The notes under the pieces were generated by a model, which did not search any database, had not been told where the DNA came from, and saw only the letters and a program-made list of their open reading frames with translations. Both the position numbers and the translations under genes were made by a program. This document shows positions 54,783 to 64,000 of a DNA stretch of 64,000 nt, piece by piece. Source of the DNA: Diplonema japonicum (taxonomy: Eukaryota > Euglenozoa > Diplonemea > Diplonemida > Diplonemidae). Position 1 is the first letter of the stretch. Each line of letters opens with the position of its first letter. The DNA lies in contig OZ025741.1 in assembly GCA_964019335.1 (NCBI GenBank), positions 322,391 through 386,390 of the forward strand. The letters run 5' to 3'.

Positions 54783-56539
54783 CCCCTAAACGCCCGCGCG
54801 GACGTTTTTGTCCTTATTTTAAAATTTGCTTTTTTCGCTAAGTACTTTTTTTTGAACACGGCCCCTGGACTTCAAAATATGGCATTGTTGCGCGGTTTAT
54901 TTTGTCTTGAAACTACATTTTGCGTTAAAACTTTTGTTTTAATTGAAACCGGCAGGGTTGGCTTAAAATGAAATCAGATGGTCAAAATAGCAGCGAAAAC
55001 GTGAGTCTCCCCCGACTGGTCAGATAAAGAAGAAAAAGACGATGAGGCGGTCAAAGAGGGGCCGGAAACGATGCTTGGGTGGGAGAAATACTCCCAAAGG
55101 CCTGAAACATATCATTTCCGTGAAAAGGTGGGCTTAGGACACCTCTAGGTGAAGCGGCCAATGAGGAGGGTGTTTTTAATCTTTTTTTTTTACACACGCG
55201 GTACTTGAGCTCATAGTTTCTTCCACGAACGGTCGTTTCGGTTCAAAAAAAACAGCGGAATCTGAATCTTTCCATCCCAGAGTACAAAATTTGGCTTGGG
55301 TTGGTCCTGTTAATGGGTTTACGCCCGGCACCGAATATGAAAAGCTACTGGACAACAGATTCTATTTTAGCCATCCCGGCTTTTGAGAAAATGAGCAAAC
55401 CGATTCGTTGACATACAGCGCTACCTCACCTTTGACAACCTGGAAAACATCAGTAAGGCCTGAAACTGCACCTCATGCGCAGGTTTCTTGACATCATTGT
55501 CAACCGGTGTAAGACTGTGCGGACCCGGTTGTCTGTTGACGACAGTGTTATCCCGACAACAATAAAAGTCATGGCACCACGAAAAAACAACTCGGTGGGC
55601 ATCAAGGTAATCGCTACATGCGACTCATAAAACGGTTACCTGGCGAATTTCAACATTTTCGGCAAGAAGTCCACAACACAGGACCTAGTCATGCGTACTG
55701 TCGACTCCTATGGGTTTGCTGTCGACCCCTGACCGGCAAGACCAGCTCCAGGGGACTGGAGTTCGGCATATGAAAACCCGGAAGGAGTCGTTATTAATTG
55801 GGTTCTGGAAAGCTGTGTTGCCAACTCCTCCATCATCTGGAAGAAGAGCAGGGAATGTGGCAAAAATTATGGCTTCCCGAGCTTCAAAGAAGAACTTGTT
55901 GGCAAGCTTCTCACCCATGCCCCAAAAACCGATAGCACACACCCCCGACAACACCGTCACCGACCCCCAAGCGCAAACACGCTAGCAATGAGGATTCCCT
56001 CACTCAGAAATACCCAAAACGTCTCGATTTGACCCTAAATCACACCTCCGAGACCATGATGAACGGAACGAAGGTGAGGAGGGTGCTCTGTGCTGTTCCT
56101 GGGTGCGGGAAGAAGGTGCAAACGTGGTGCCCCTGTTGCAAAACCCCCTTATGCAAAACGTGTTTTTTACCCTTGCATGCTACCCCAGCTGGAAAAAAAA
56201 CTTACAAGTTGCTTTTTTCATCCCACAGCCCCAAAAAGTCTCCAGACTGACCTCAATCCTAGAGTTCAGGGCACCAAATAGGGCTGAATGCTGCCCTTTT
56301 TAGCCCAGCCATAACTCCACGGACCCCCCAAAATCGGACATAAAAAGTACACCCTCAACCCCCCTCTTACACACATAGTTAAGTGTTCTCATCTGAATCT
56401 GGCACCTGGAATTGAAAATTTTAGTACCGTTTACCCTTTCCTTGCACCTTCCTATGGTTGCATGCTGCCCTTTTTTTGAGTATTTAAAGCAACAACGAAA
56501 ATGGGGGGGTACCGTAGATAGGCTCCGGGCGTTTAGGGG
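54783..56539 (+). mobile_element. piggyBac-like DNA transposon, decayed, second family
   Basis: Perfect 14-bp inverted termini CCCCTAAACGCCCG / CGGGCGTTTAGGGG, each followed outward by TTAT (54779-54782 and 56540-56543). TTAT is close to the canonical TTAA. The interior carries a plus-strand transposase pseudogene (54968-56250). The termini differ from those at 34571-36224, so it is a different family. Near the right end a fragment (56450-56480) resembles the TGAGCTCGTCCGGA elements. Confidence 0.85.
54968..56250 (+). pseudogene. piggyBac transposase pseudogene
   Basis: Blocks in order: MKSDGQNSSENV at the start; SIPEYKIWLGLVLLMGL (~55275-55325); MKSYWTTDSILAIPAFEKMSK then, after a frameshift, FVDIQRYLTFDNLEN (~55337-55445); SVDDSVIPTTIKVMAPRKNN followed by GIKVIATCDS, a stop, and NGYLANFNIFGKK (~55530-55665), the core around the first catalytic Asp; and the zinc-binding tail CAVPGCGKKVQTWCPCCKTPLCKTCFLPLHA (56091-56195). 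Several in-frame stops and frameshifts make it inactive. All blocks fall in piggyBac order. Confidence 0.82.
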
Positions 56540-56685
56540 TTATTATTATTATTTTTTTTTTTTCTTCCGGCCTGAAAAAAAAAAAACAAAAACAAAAACA
56601 AAAACAAAAACAAAAAACATCGATCAAAAAAAAAGGGGGAGGGGGGAATCTTTTTTTTTTTTTTTTTTTTTCCTTCTCATCCCCC

Positions 56686-57640
56686 CTATGCATCACAAAG
56701 CTTTGAAGGGTCCAACTCAGTCCGGGCATGCGATGCACGAAGAGTGGAATCCTATTTTTTTTTTTTTTTTTTTTTTTTTTTCTAAACCCACACTTACCTG
56801 CCAAGAAGTCCGGTCCCATATCTTGATAGCCTCGGCAGCCGCTGCAGGCGATGAAAACAGCACGAAAGCAAACACCCGGTTCGCCGTCTTATTGTTGAAG
56901 TTCACCGCCTTCACAGACCCCTTCAACACATCAGGCAACGAAGACTCAACATATTTAGAAAGCGCCTCAGAAGTCGTACTAGAAGCCAACCCAGTCAAAT
57001 ACACAGTGGCGGTCTGAGCAGGCAAGGGGAGGTATAAAGGTATCTTTGGAGCAACAACGTCAAGCGTTGTGTTAAGCTCAGAGTTTGCATAGTCTGCGTG
57101 AAGGGTGGCTTCCACACCCCCATGTGCCCAAGTATACCCGTTCAGCCGGTCTAGGGCTGCGCGTGCTAAAGAATGTTCAATGAAGCCTACAAAGGCGAAG
57201 GGAGTTTTGTCAGATGAAGTGAAGTTTACCCCGGTTGTCTGGCCTGAAAAATTCTTTCGGATGAACGACTCAAACAGATCTTTTCCTATAGTTTTGGGTA
57301 TTTGGGTTACGTAAACCGTCTTCGGGGTTCTCGTTTCGCTTCTTTCTTCGCCGCTTCCAAACCATTCAGGTGTGTTACGCTTTGACAGCTCCACCTTAAT
57401 ATACAGGCCTGTAGCAGGTTCAGCTCCTGGGGGGTTGAAGTTGAAGCCGTCGAGTGCAAGCTGTGCGGACTCTGCTGTTTCTACATTGTCAAACATGACA
57501 AAGCCTATGGGTTTCTTGCTCTTGTCTTTCCGAACCAATATGCTCCGTCCGTACCCTGGTTCCCTGCTGAACAGAAGGTACAGCTCGCGCTCGGTGGTGT
57601 TCACAGGGAGGTTCGCCACGAACAAGGTTCGAATATCACT

Positions 57641-57643
<3 letters not shown>
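56686..57643 (-). CDS. RNA-binding protein with three RRM domains
   Basis: Exons 56798-57643 and 56686-56751 around a 46-nt intron (GTAAGTGTGG ... TAG) give 303 residues. RRM1 (~5-85): RNP2 LFVANLP and RNP1-like KPIGFVMF. RRM2 (~107-190): VYVTQIP and PFAFVGF. RRM3 (~212-285): VYLTGLA and RVFAFVLF. The linkers are short, with one polar insert (GSGEERSETRTP). It ends DSTLRASHARTELDPSKLCDA. The lack of an RS, RGG or zinc finger region leaves the target open; both mRNA binding in splicing or stability and rRNA-related roles fit. The start codon directly follows a run of about 30 A on the sense strand. The gene sits next to the decayed piggyBac element, 143 bp from its edge. Confidence 0.9.
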
Positions 57644-57674
<31 letters not shown>

Positions 57675-58195
57675 CCCCTCCCTCTCCTCCCTCCCTCCCC
57701 CTCCTCCCTCTCGCTCCTTTTTTTTTTTTTTTTTTTTCCCCACGAGAAAAAAAAAAATGAAAAGAGGGAAGAGAAAGTGGGGTTGGTGGTGAAGAAAAAA
57801 AAACTTTTTTTTGCTTGGTTTTTTTTTTCTTTTTCTTTTTTTTCTCATTTTTTTTGGGTGGGGTAGCAATTGGCATTTGGGGGGGGGGGGGGATCTGAGC
57901 AAGAAACAAGAAAATAATATAGGGGGGATTATTTTGGCGGGTTTTTTTATTTTTTCTTCGCTTTTTGTTTTTTTTTGTGGGTGGGGTAAGATTGGCAAAT
58001 GAAAAAAAAGAAGAAAATAATAGAAAGAAAAGTGTAATAAAAAATTTTGAACTGCATGCGATACTAGTTACTTTCTTCCCACTTTTTTCTTTTTTGACAC
58101 CCAAGCCACCAGCGGGCAAGTTTTTTTTTTTTTTTTTCTTCTTTTGCAATTCTCTCGATTCTCTTTGTTGGGTAAAACAAATAAAAAAAATAATA

Positions 58196-58248
<53 letters not shown>

Positions 58249-58302
58249 GGGTGGTGGGTGCCACCACGAGCCTCTGTATGGCAAGTCAAAAATACGTCTT
58301 TG

Positions 58303-58346
<44 letters not shown>

Positions 58347-60896
58347 AGAGAAAAGAAAATGGGGGAAACAAGTACCACTAGTGATTTCGATGGTCCATCT
58401 AAAACTTACGACCCAGTAGAAGGGGGAAAAAGGGGGGGAAATGGGAAGAAGGAGAGGGAGAGAGGGGATATTTTGCTTTTGTATTTTATATGGTGAGATC
58501 CCGCTCTTTTCCAACATCTTTTGTTTTTTTTTTTTGGTTTTTTTTTTTTTTTTTTTTTTTTTTTTCTTTTTTTCTCCTTTTTTTCTCTCTGACGTTTCTT
58601 TTTTTTTTTTCTTACCCTGCATTTTTTGATAAATCTGTGCAGCAAAATAGCAGAGGGGCGACTGTTCTTTTTTTTTTTCTTTTAAAAGTATCTTTTTTTT
58701 GCTGACGCAATAAAAAAAAAAAAGAGAAAAAAAAATGAGGGGGATTTTATTCTAATAAAAAAACACACTTTTTGCTTCATGCATATAATATAAAAGATAG
58801 CGAGAATTTTTTTTTTTTGGTCTGATTTTTTTTTTTTTTTCCGTTTTATTACAGGAGGGGTTTTTTTTTCTTTTTTTTTCTGGTACAAGCCCTTGATCAG
58901 GCTGTCCCCCCTAATTTTTTTGCCTCTTGTTTACTTTAAATATTTCGACTTCAAAAAAATTGCTCGGGGGTTTTGGAGAAAAAAAAGGGCGGGGGGAGGC
59001 AACGGTGGGGGTTGCACTATTCATTATAAAAGGCACTTACCCACAATCGCAAGGCAGAGAGGGGGGATATAAAAATAAAAGATGGGAGGGACAAGGAAAG
59101 GTGGCCAAAAGCTCTAACAACTCCGGGTGGGGACAAGAAAGGAAAAAGAAAAGGAGGAAAGAAAAGGAAGGGACACCCCCTTCTCCTTCCCTCCTCTGAC
59201 TTTTTTTTGTTTCTTTTCTCTTTTTTTTACTTTTTTTTTTTTTTTTCCCTCCGTTCTTTCCAAAGAAAAATTTAAAAAAAAAAAAAAATGAACATAGAAT
59301 CAAGAAGGGAGGGAGCCATGAAAGGGGAGGGGGTCCAAAGGAACCAGCAACAAACCCTTTTAAACCCCTTCCAGCACCCTCCCCTTTGTTTTCTTCCCTT
59401 GCAGTGGGGGATTTGTATAAGCATAGGAGGCAGAAGGAATGGAGGAAGACATAAAGGAGGAAAAATATAAAAAGAAAGGGGGGGGGGGAAGAAAAAAAAA
59501 CAGGATTTTCCCATTGTCCTCAGGGTCGATAGTTGCTTGTCAACGTGGTGAAGACTTGATGTGGGGGGGGGGGAGGGTGGCAGGGGTAGGGGAAAGGCAA
59601 CAGATTAAAAAAGAAGGAAAAAAAAAAAAAAAAAAAAAAAAAAAAAGCAAAAGAGGGGTGGGGAGGGAAACAGAAAAAAAAAAAAATAAAAATAAAAATA
59701 AAAATAAAAATAAAAATAAAAACCCCTCTCTTATTTTCTTTTTTCTTCTTCTTGTGTAACCGCTCAGCATCCCCTCCTCAGGGACACCTCGGACACTTTA
59801 TGTATGAAAGACCCATCCGTCTCTCTATTCGATATGTTCTTTCTTCTTTTTTTTTTTTTTTTTTGTCTTTCTGCAGTTTGACATACTGCCGCCGTGTTGC
59901 TACAGCATTTTGCTCTTTCTTTTGATAGAAAAATTTAAAAAAAAAAAAATAGGTATGAAGATTGCTTTTTTTTTTTCCCCCTTCCCCCCCCATCCTTTTT
60001 TTTCTTTTTTTTTCTCCCACACATCCCACTAAAAAAAAAAAAAAAAAAAAAATTGTATCATCACGTATTTGCCTTTTTTTTTTTTTTTCCAAATTTAATA
60101 AAAGGGTTTGTTGTTGTGGCCATTCCAGTGCTTTACTTTCCACTGTGAAAATGTCGGCGCAAACTTGGCATTGCCAGTCTGAAACAAAGATGAATCGGGC
60201 TTCGAGCCTTGTTGATGAGACAGTTATGTTTTACTGTGGGAAGGTGCATGCAAGATGACCCCACAGCCACAATGAGAGTGACTCAAGTGACAAAAAAAAA
60301 AAGGGTGAGATAATCTAATTAGTTCAAGGGGAAGAACTTGCAGGTTTATATTCTGAGAATAATGGCACTGAGGGGGAGAAGAGGGGGGGGGGATAAAAGA
60401 AAAATATTTTCTTCCCCCATAGAAATAATGAAGAGGAGTGACAGCCTCTCGAACAAATTAACCAAGAGAAAAATATTAAAAAAAAAAAATAAATAAAAAA
60501 ATAAAAAATAAAGAAATGCAGCCTTGTTTTGGACTACGGTGGGGGAGGGAAAGGAAGTGGATGGGAGATTTGATTTTTTTTTTCTTCTTCTTTGGATGCA
60601 GAATAAATCGATTTAAAAAAAAAAAAAAAAAAAAAAAAAGGAAAGAAAAAGGTTTCTTTTTTTCCCTCGTTTTCTTTTTTTTTCTTTTTTTTTTTTTTTT
60701 TGGTTTGTGTGTGTTTTGTTCAAAAGTTCTTTTTTCGAAAAGAAAGAAAAAAAGAAGAAAAATAATTGGAGGGGGTAGGGGGTCATATTAGCCTTAAAAA
60801 CGTCGAAAAAAAAGTCACTTTTTTCAGTTTTGCCAAAAAAAAAATAAAGAAAAAAAAAAAAAAAAAAAAGGGTTTCTATGACCCCCTCCCCAGGGC
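57644..60896. other. Long gene-poor, homopolymer-dominated stretch
   Basis: Poly-A/poly-T runs of 20-50 nt dominate (58199-58246, 58302-58343, 58538-58566, 59627-59646) along with an (AAAAT)n tract at 59685-59720. The only complex islands are at 59340-59420 and 59755-60260. The latter reads on the minus strand as SDWQCQVCADIFTVESKALEWPQQQ and, separately, IKCPRCP, so it may contain short exons of a Cys-containing protein or a structured RNA; I cannot join them. Confidence 0.6.
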
Positions 60897-61103
60897 TATG
60901 TTGGCAAGAAACGGGGAAACGTTTCCGTTTCCGTTTCCTTATTTTTCAGATACTTAAGGAAACGCGTTTCCTTCTCCAGAGGGAAACATGTTCCCTTCTT
61001 AAAGAAACGGCCCCAAAAATAAGAAAACGTTTCTGTTTTCCTTATTTCAAAAAGAAAAAAAAAGAAAAAGAAAATCTTAGAAACGCGTTTCCTTGCCAAC
61101 ATA
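60897..61103. mobile_element. MITE of the GTTGGCAAG family, long copy
   Basis: Inverted termini TGTTGGCAAGAAACG and CGTTTCCTTGCCAACA are flanked by TA on both sides. The interior is built of many GTTTCC/GGAAAC motifs and an internal GAAACGGCCCCAAA shared with the copy at 37109-37262. Confidence 0.82.
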
Positions 61104-61154
61104 ACCCTGGGGGGGGGGGGAGAAAAGATGAAGGGGAAAGCGAAGAAGAAAAAA

Positions 61155-61185
<31 letters not shown>

Positions 61186-61681
61186 GGGTAAGAGTAGGAA
61201 GTCGGAATTTTTCTACCAGTTTTCTTGTGATCTTGTGAGTGACCTTGCCTTTTATAACATTACTAGTTGCCACCATATCTCTATTTTTATTTTCCCTTTC
61301 ACGGGCAACCAGAAAACCTTAGGCCACTTTATTCCCTTCTTTTTTTTAATAAGACCTTTAACAATTACACTGGAAGAAAGAAGAAAAATAAAAACTGAAG
61401 ACGAAGAAGGGGGGGGGGGGATAAAAGTAAAAGAAATTCATTTTCTGCACACCTGACGGTCTTGGATCCTGGGGTTTGCATGGGCACGTAGAAAGTCGAA
61501 AATTCATTTCATATTAAAAGAAACCTCAAAAGGGTAATAAGCACTCTTCCCTCCCAAAAGAATTCTGTAGGGGTACATAAAGCCCCTCCACAAGGCCCAA
61601 CCCCCCCCCCCCCCCCCCCACTCATTTCTCATTCTCATTTCACGCCCTTTTGCAGATTTTTTTTTTAAAGTTTTTTTTTTA

Positions 61682-62408
61682 ACCGGATTTGTACTTATAT
61701 TGTTATGTGAAAAGTCCCAAATTGGGTAAAAAATTCGAAAAAGGTACATAATATCTACAGAACACCATTAAAACAGAACATAAAATTTACAAAAGTAAAA
61801 AAAAAATACTGGAAAATATCCCTAAAAATATATAATCCCAAGACAAAAACAAACCGGGGGGGGGGGGGTATTACCGCAATTCTAGTTCACTATTGCCCAG
61901 TCCTACACGTAGCGTCGCAGGACCGGCAGACCCTCCCGCGGGTGCTCATGTCATGCTCACCAGAGCATTCCGTGCACTCCCACCCTGGTCTCTCCGGGTT
62001 GCGCTGCAGTTGGGCAGGGCACCCTCGTCACGTTGTTCGCTGGCTTGGGGTCACCTGGCTTGGTCTTAGGGCTGGGCTTCTTGGTCAGGCATTTCTTCTT
62101 CTTCTTCTTCTGCTTCTTCGTCAGAAGAAGGCGCATCAGAAATGGCCAGCCTGCTGAACATCCGTGTCTTCGGGTGCTGGTTCCGGGTCGACTGACAGTC
62201 CCAATGGCTCCAATGGATCAATCTCCATCAGGGTCAACTCCTGCATCTGCATCGGCAGGCCAAAAATAATAAAAATAGTTTATTTGTATTGTTCTGTAAA
62301 AAGTCCCAAGTTGGGTCCAAAAAATCCGAAAAAAAGGTACATAATTTATACAGTACACTAAATTCCCAGACCATTATTAAAACTGAACAATATAAATACA
62401 AATCCGGT
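61682..62408 (-). mobile_element. Decayed element with direct subterminal repeats and inverted tips
   Basis: The left tip ACCGGATTTGTACTTATATTG is mirrored at the right by CAATATAAATACAAATCCGGT. In addition, ~120-nt direct repeats lie at 61690-61795 and 62278-62395 (both with AAAAGTCCCAA.TTGGGT and GGTACATAAT). The minus-strand interior reads MQMQELTLMEIDPLEPLGLS (ATG at 62252), an acidic N-terminus, and further on a Cys-rich end CTECSGEHDMSTRGRVCRSC (~61930-62010), the outline of a transposase with its middle deleted. Confidence 0.65.
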
Positions 62409-62760
62409 ATAAAAAAAAAAAAGAAGAAGAAAAATAAAAAAAAACGCTCGCTGGTCATACTTTTTTTTTTTTCCTCGGAAGGGACAATAAAAAAACAAAA
62501 AAAAAGGGGGGGGATATCTAATGAGGCAAGTGTTTCCCCAAGTAACCACTTTTTTTTTTTTTTTCCTCTTCGTTTCTTTTGTGGGGAGGGAACGGGAAGG
62601 AGAGAAAAAAAAATTTTTTTTTCGTTTTTATTTTTTTTATTTTTTTTGTAAGTCAACCGAGACATCATGGGACGTTGTCTGAACAAACTGTGGCAAGGGG
62701 GGGTGGTGGGGGCAAAGTCACTATCTTTTTTTTTTCTTTTTTTCTTTTGCTGACAATCCG

Positions 62761-62794
<34 letters not shown>

Positions 62795-63930
62795 CCCCCC
62801 CCCCCCCCAGGGTTCAAGATCAGGAAACATTTCAAACCGAACCACGATTTCGTTTGTCTCTCTTCTCTTCTTCACCCGAAAAAAAAAAAAAAAAAAAAAA
62901 AAAACAGAGGGGTGATGCTGTTCCAAGCCCTAGGGGGTATACAAGAAAAAGAGAAGAGAGAGAGAGAAAAAAAAATACCGCAAGAAAGCAAGAAAGGGGA
63001 AAAACTCTCCAAAGGGGTGCATGGTATAGAATAAGCTTTTGACAAAAAAAATTCGCCGTCGGGGGGGGCTTCAAGAACTTCTTTTCTTTCTTTCTTTCTT
63101 TCTTTCTTTCTTTTTTTTTTTTTTTTTTTTTTTTTTTTGGAAGTAATCTGTCGAAATACTTCAGATGTTTTGAGTAATATAGAAACGGGAAAAAAAAGAA
63201 GAGAAAGTTCAATATATGGTTGCTCCCATCACGGGTGGGCACTTTTTTTTTCTTCTTTTTCTTCCCGCGATTTTTTTTTTTCCCCTAGCATCAGGGCGTC
63301 ACCAAACCCTCTATATCTGGCAGGCAAAATCTTCAAGGGGGATGGGGGGGGGGGGGGGGGGAGTGATGACAATAGTTTTATTTTTTTCCCCTCTTTTTTT
63401 TTTTTGCTGCTTTTTTTTTTTTTTTTTTTTTTCAAATATGGCGCCAACTTTCCAAAAGTCATTCACTACTAAATGGAGAACGAGAAAAAAAAAAAAAAAA
63501 CATTGTAGGTACGAAAATCTAGAGCATGACAAATATTGTTTTGGGGGGGATGAGCCAAAAGAATCCAGGGTCACTAGCTTTTTTACTTATGATTTTTTTT
63601 CCCCCCCTTCTCTTTAGTGAAATAAGTGACGGCTGGAAATTTATGGCCATATAAAAGAAAAGGGGAAAGAGAAAGAGAAGGAATAAGAAAAAAGAAAGAA
63701 AAAAAGACAGGAGGGATGGTCAAACTCCTGTTTGGTTCCTTCCTCCCTCTGGGGCCGTAGTTTCTCCCAATGAAAAAGAAGAGAATAAAAAAAAAAAAAA
63801 AAGGAGAAGAAAAAAAGGGGGGAAGAAGAAATATTGTTATGAATGGGGAAAAAAAAGAAAAAGATTTTTTTCTTCATACCATTTCAAGGTTTCTGTCTTC
63901 CTTTTTAGAGGTGAAGGGTGAATTCAAAGG

Positions 63931-63973
<43 letters not shown>

Positions 63974-64000
63974 AGCTAAGGCAAAGTCCACCCGACACAC
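62409..64000. other. Gene-free, low-complexity window end
   Basis: (TC)n followed by a C-run at 62764-62808, (TTTC)n at 63080-63115, a G-run at 63343-63361 and A/T runs, including the last at 63930-63971. No gene, RNA or known repeat is seen. Confidence 0.7.

Noticed and set aside
1-64000. tRNA, rRNA or snRNA genes
   Set aside because: No cloverleaf with a GGTTCGA-type arm or other recognisable RNA signature was found by eye; a covariance search could still find one.

Overview
This window is nuclear DNA of a single-celled eukaryote. The evidence is canonical GT-AG introns, a TOR kinase, a myosin, FG-repeat and RRM proteins, GPR107-type seven-helix proteins and eukaryotic DNA transposons. The standard stop codons are used. 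I cannot place the organism securely. All 16 protein genes I support, plus two weak candidates, read from the minus strand, an arrangement known from Euglenozoa and dinoflagellates. The short, purine-rich introns (35-90 nt) and the very long A/T and G/C homopolymers between genes are striking, but they do not identify a lineage.

Layout: 1-5495 TOR kinase (N-terminal 1,831 residues, cut by the window edge); 5683-10196 myosin whose tail carries an ADP-ribosyltransferase-like domain; 10336-10755 single-domain retropepsin-like protein; 10831-11568 Mpv17-family protein; 12244-14953 membrane-anchored FG-repeat protein resembling a POM121-type nucleoporin; 15454-19163 CLEC16A homologue; 19876-21444 MFSD13A/TMEM180-like transporter; 23755-25195 and 28242-29611 nearly identical tandem copies of an FCP1/NIF-type phosphatase, each with a long (AACAC)n tract; 30385-32145 voltage-gated K+ channel; 32821-34428 and 38145-39377 two GOST (GPR107/108-like) proteins; 40160-41245 multi-pass membrane protein; 41497-42033 small secretory protein; 42706-47716 a 1,625-residue NPF/PDZ/coiled-coil/SAM/FG scaffold; 48474-49448 unknown protein; 52155-53628 ZIP metal transporter; 56686-57643 triple-RRM protein. 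I joined exons by hand, and every joined gene keeps an exact multiple of three.

The gaps between genes hold many dead DNA transposons: two piggyBac-like elements (34571-36224 with TTAA flanks, 54783-56539 with TTAT flanks), a pogo/Tigger-like element (49513-50794, TA flanks), and several foldback/MITE families. One piggyBac copy sits inside a foldback repeat whose second copy at 19492-19630 still shows the empty TTAA site. From about 57.7 kb to the end there is no convincing gene.

Much of the gene content concerns membranes and trafficking (CLEC16A, two GOSTs, NPF scaffold, myosin), growth control (TOR) and ion transport (Kv, ZIP). I see no operon-like pathway. The most novel items are the myosin-ART fusion, the NPF/PDZ/SAM/FG scaffold, the transmembrane FG protein, and the pentanucleotide tract whose length stays a multiple of three in both phosphatase copies.
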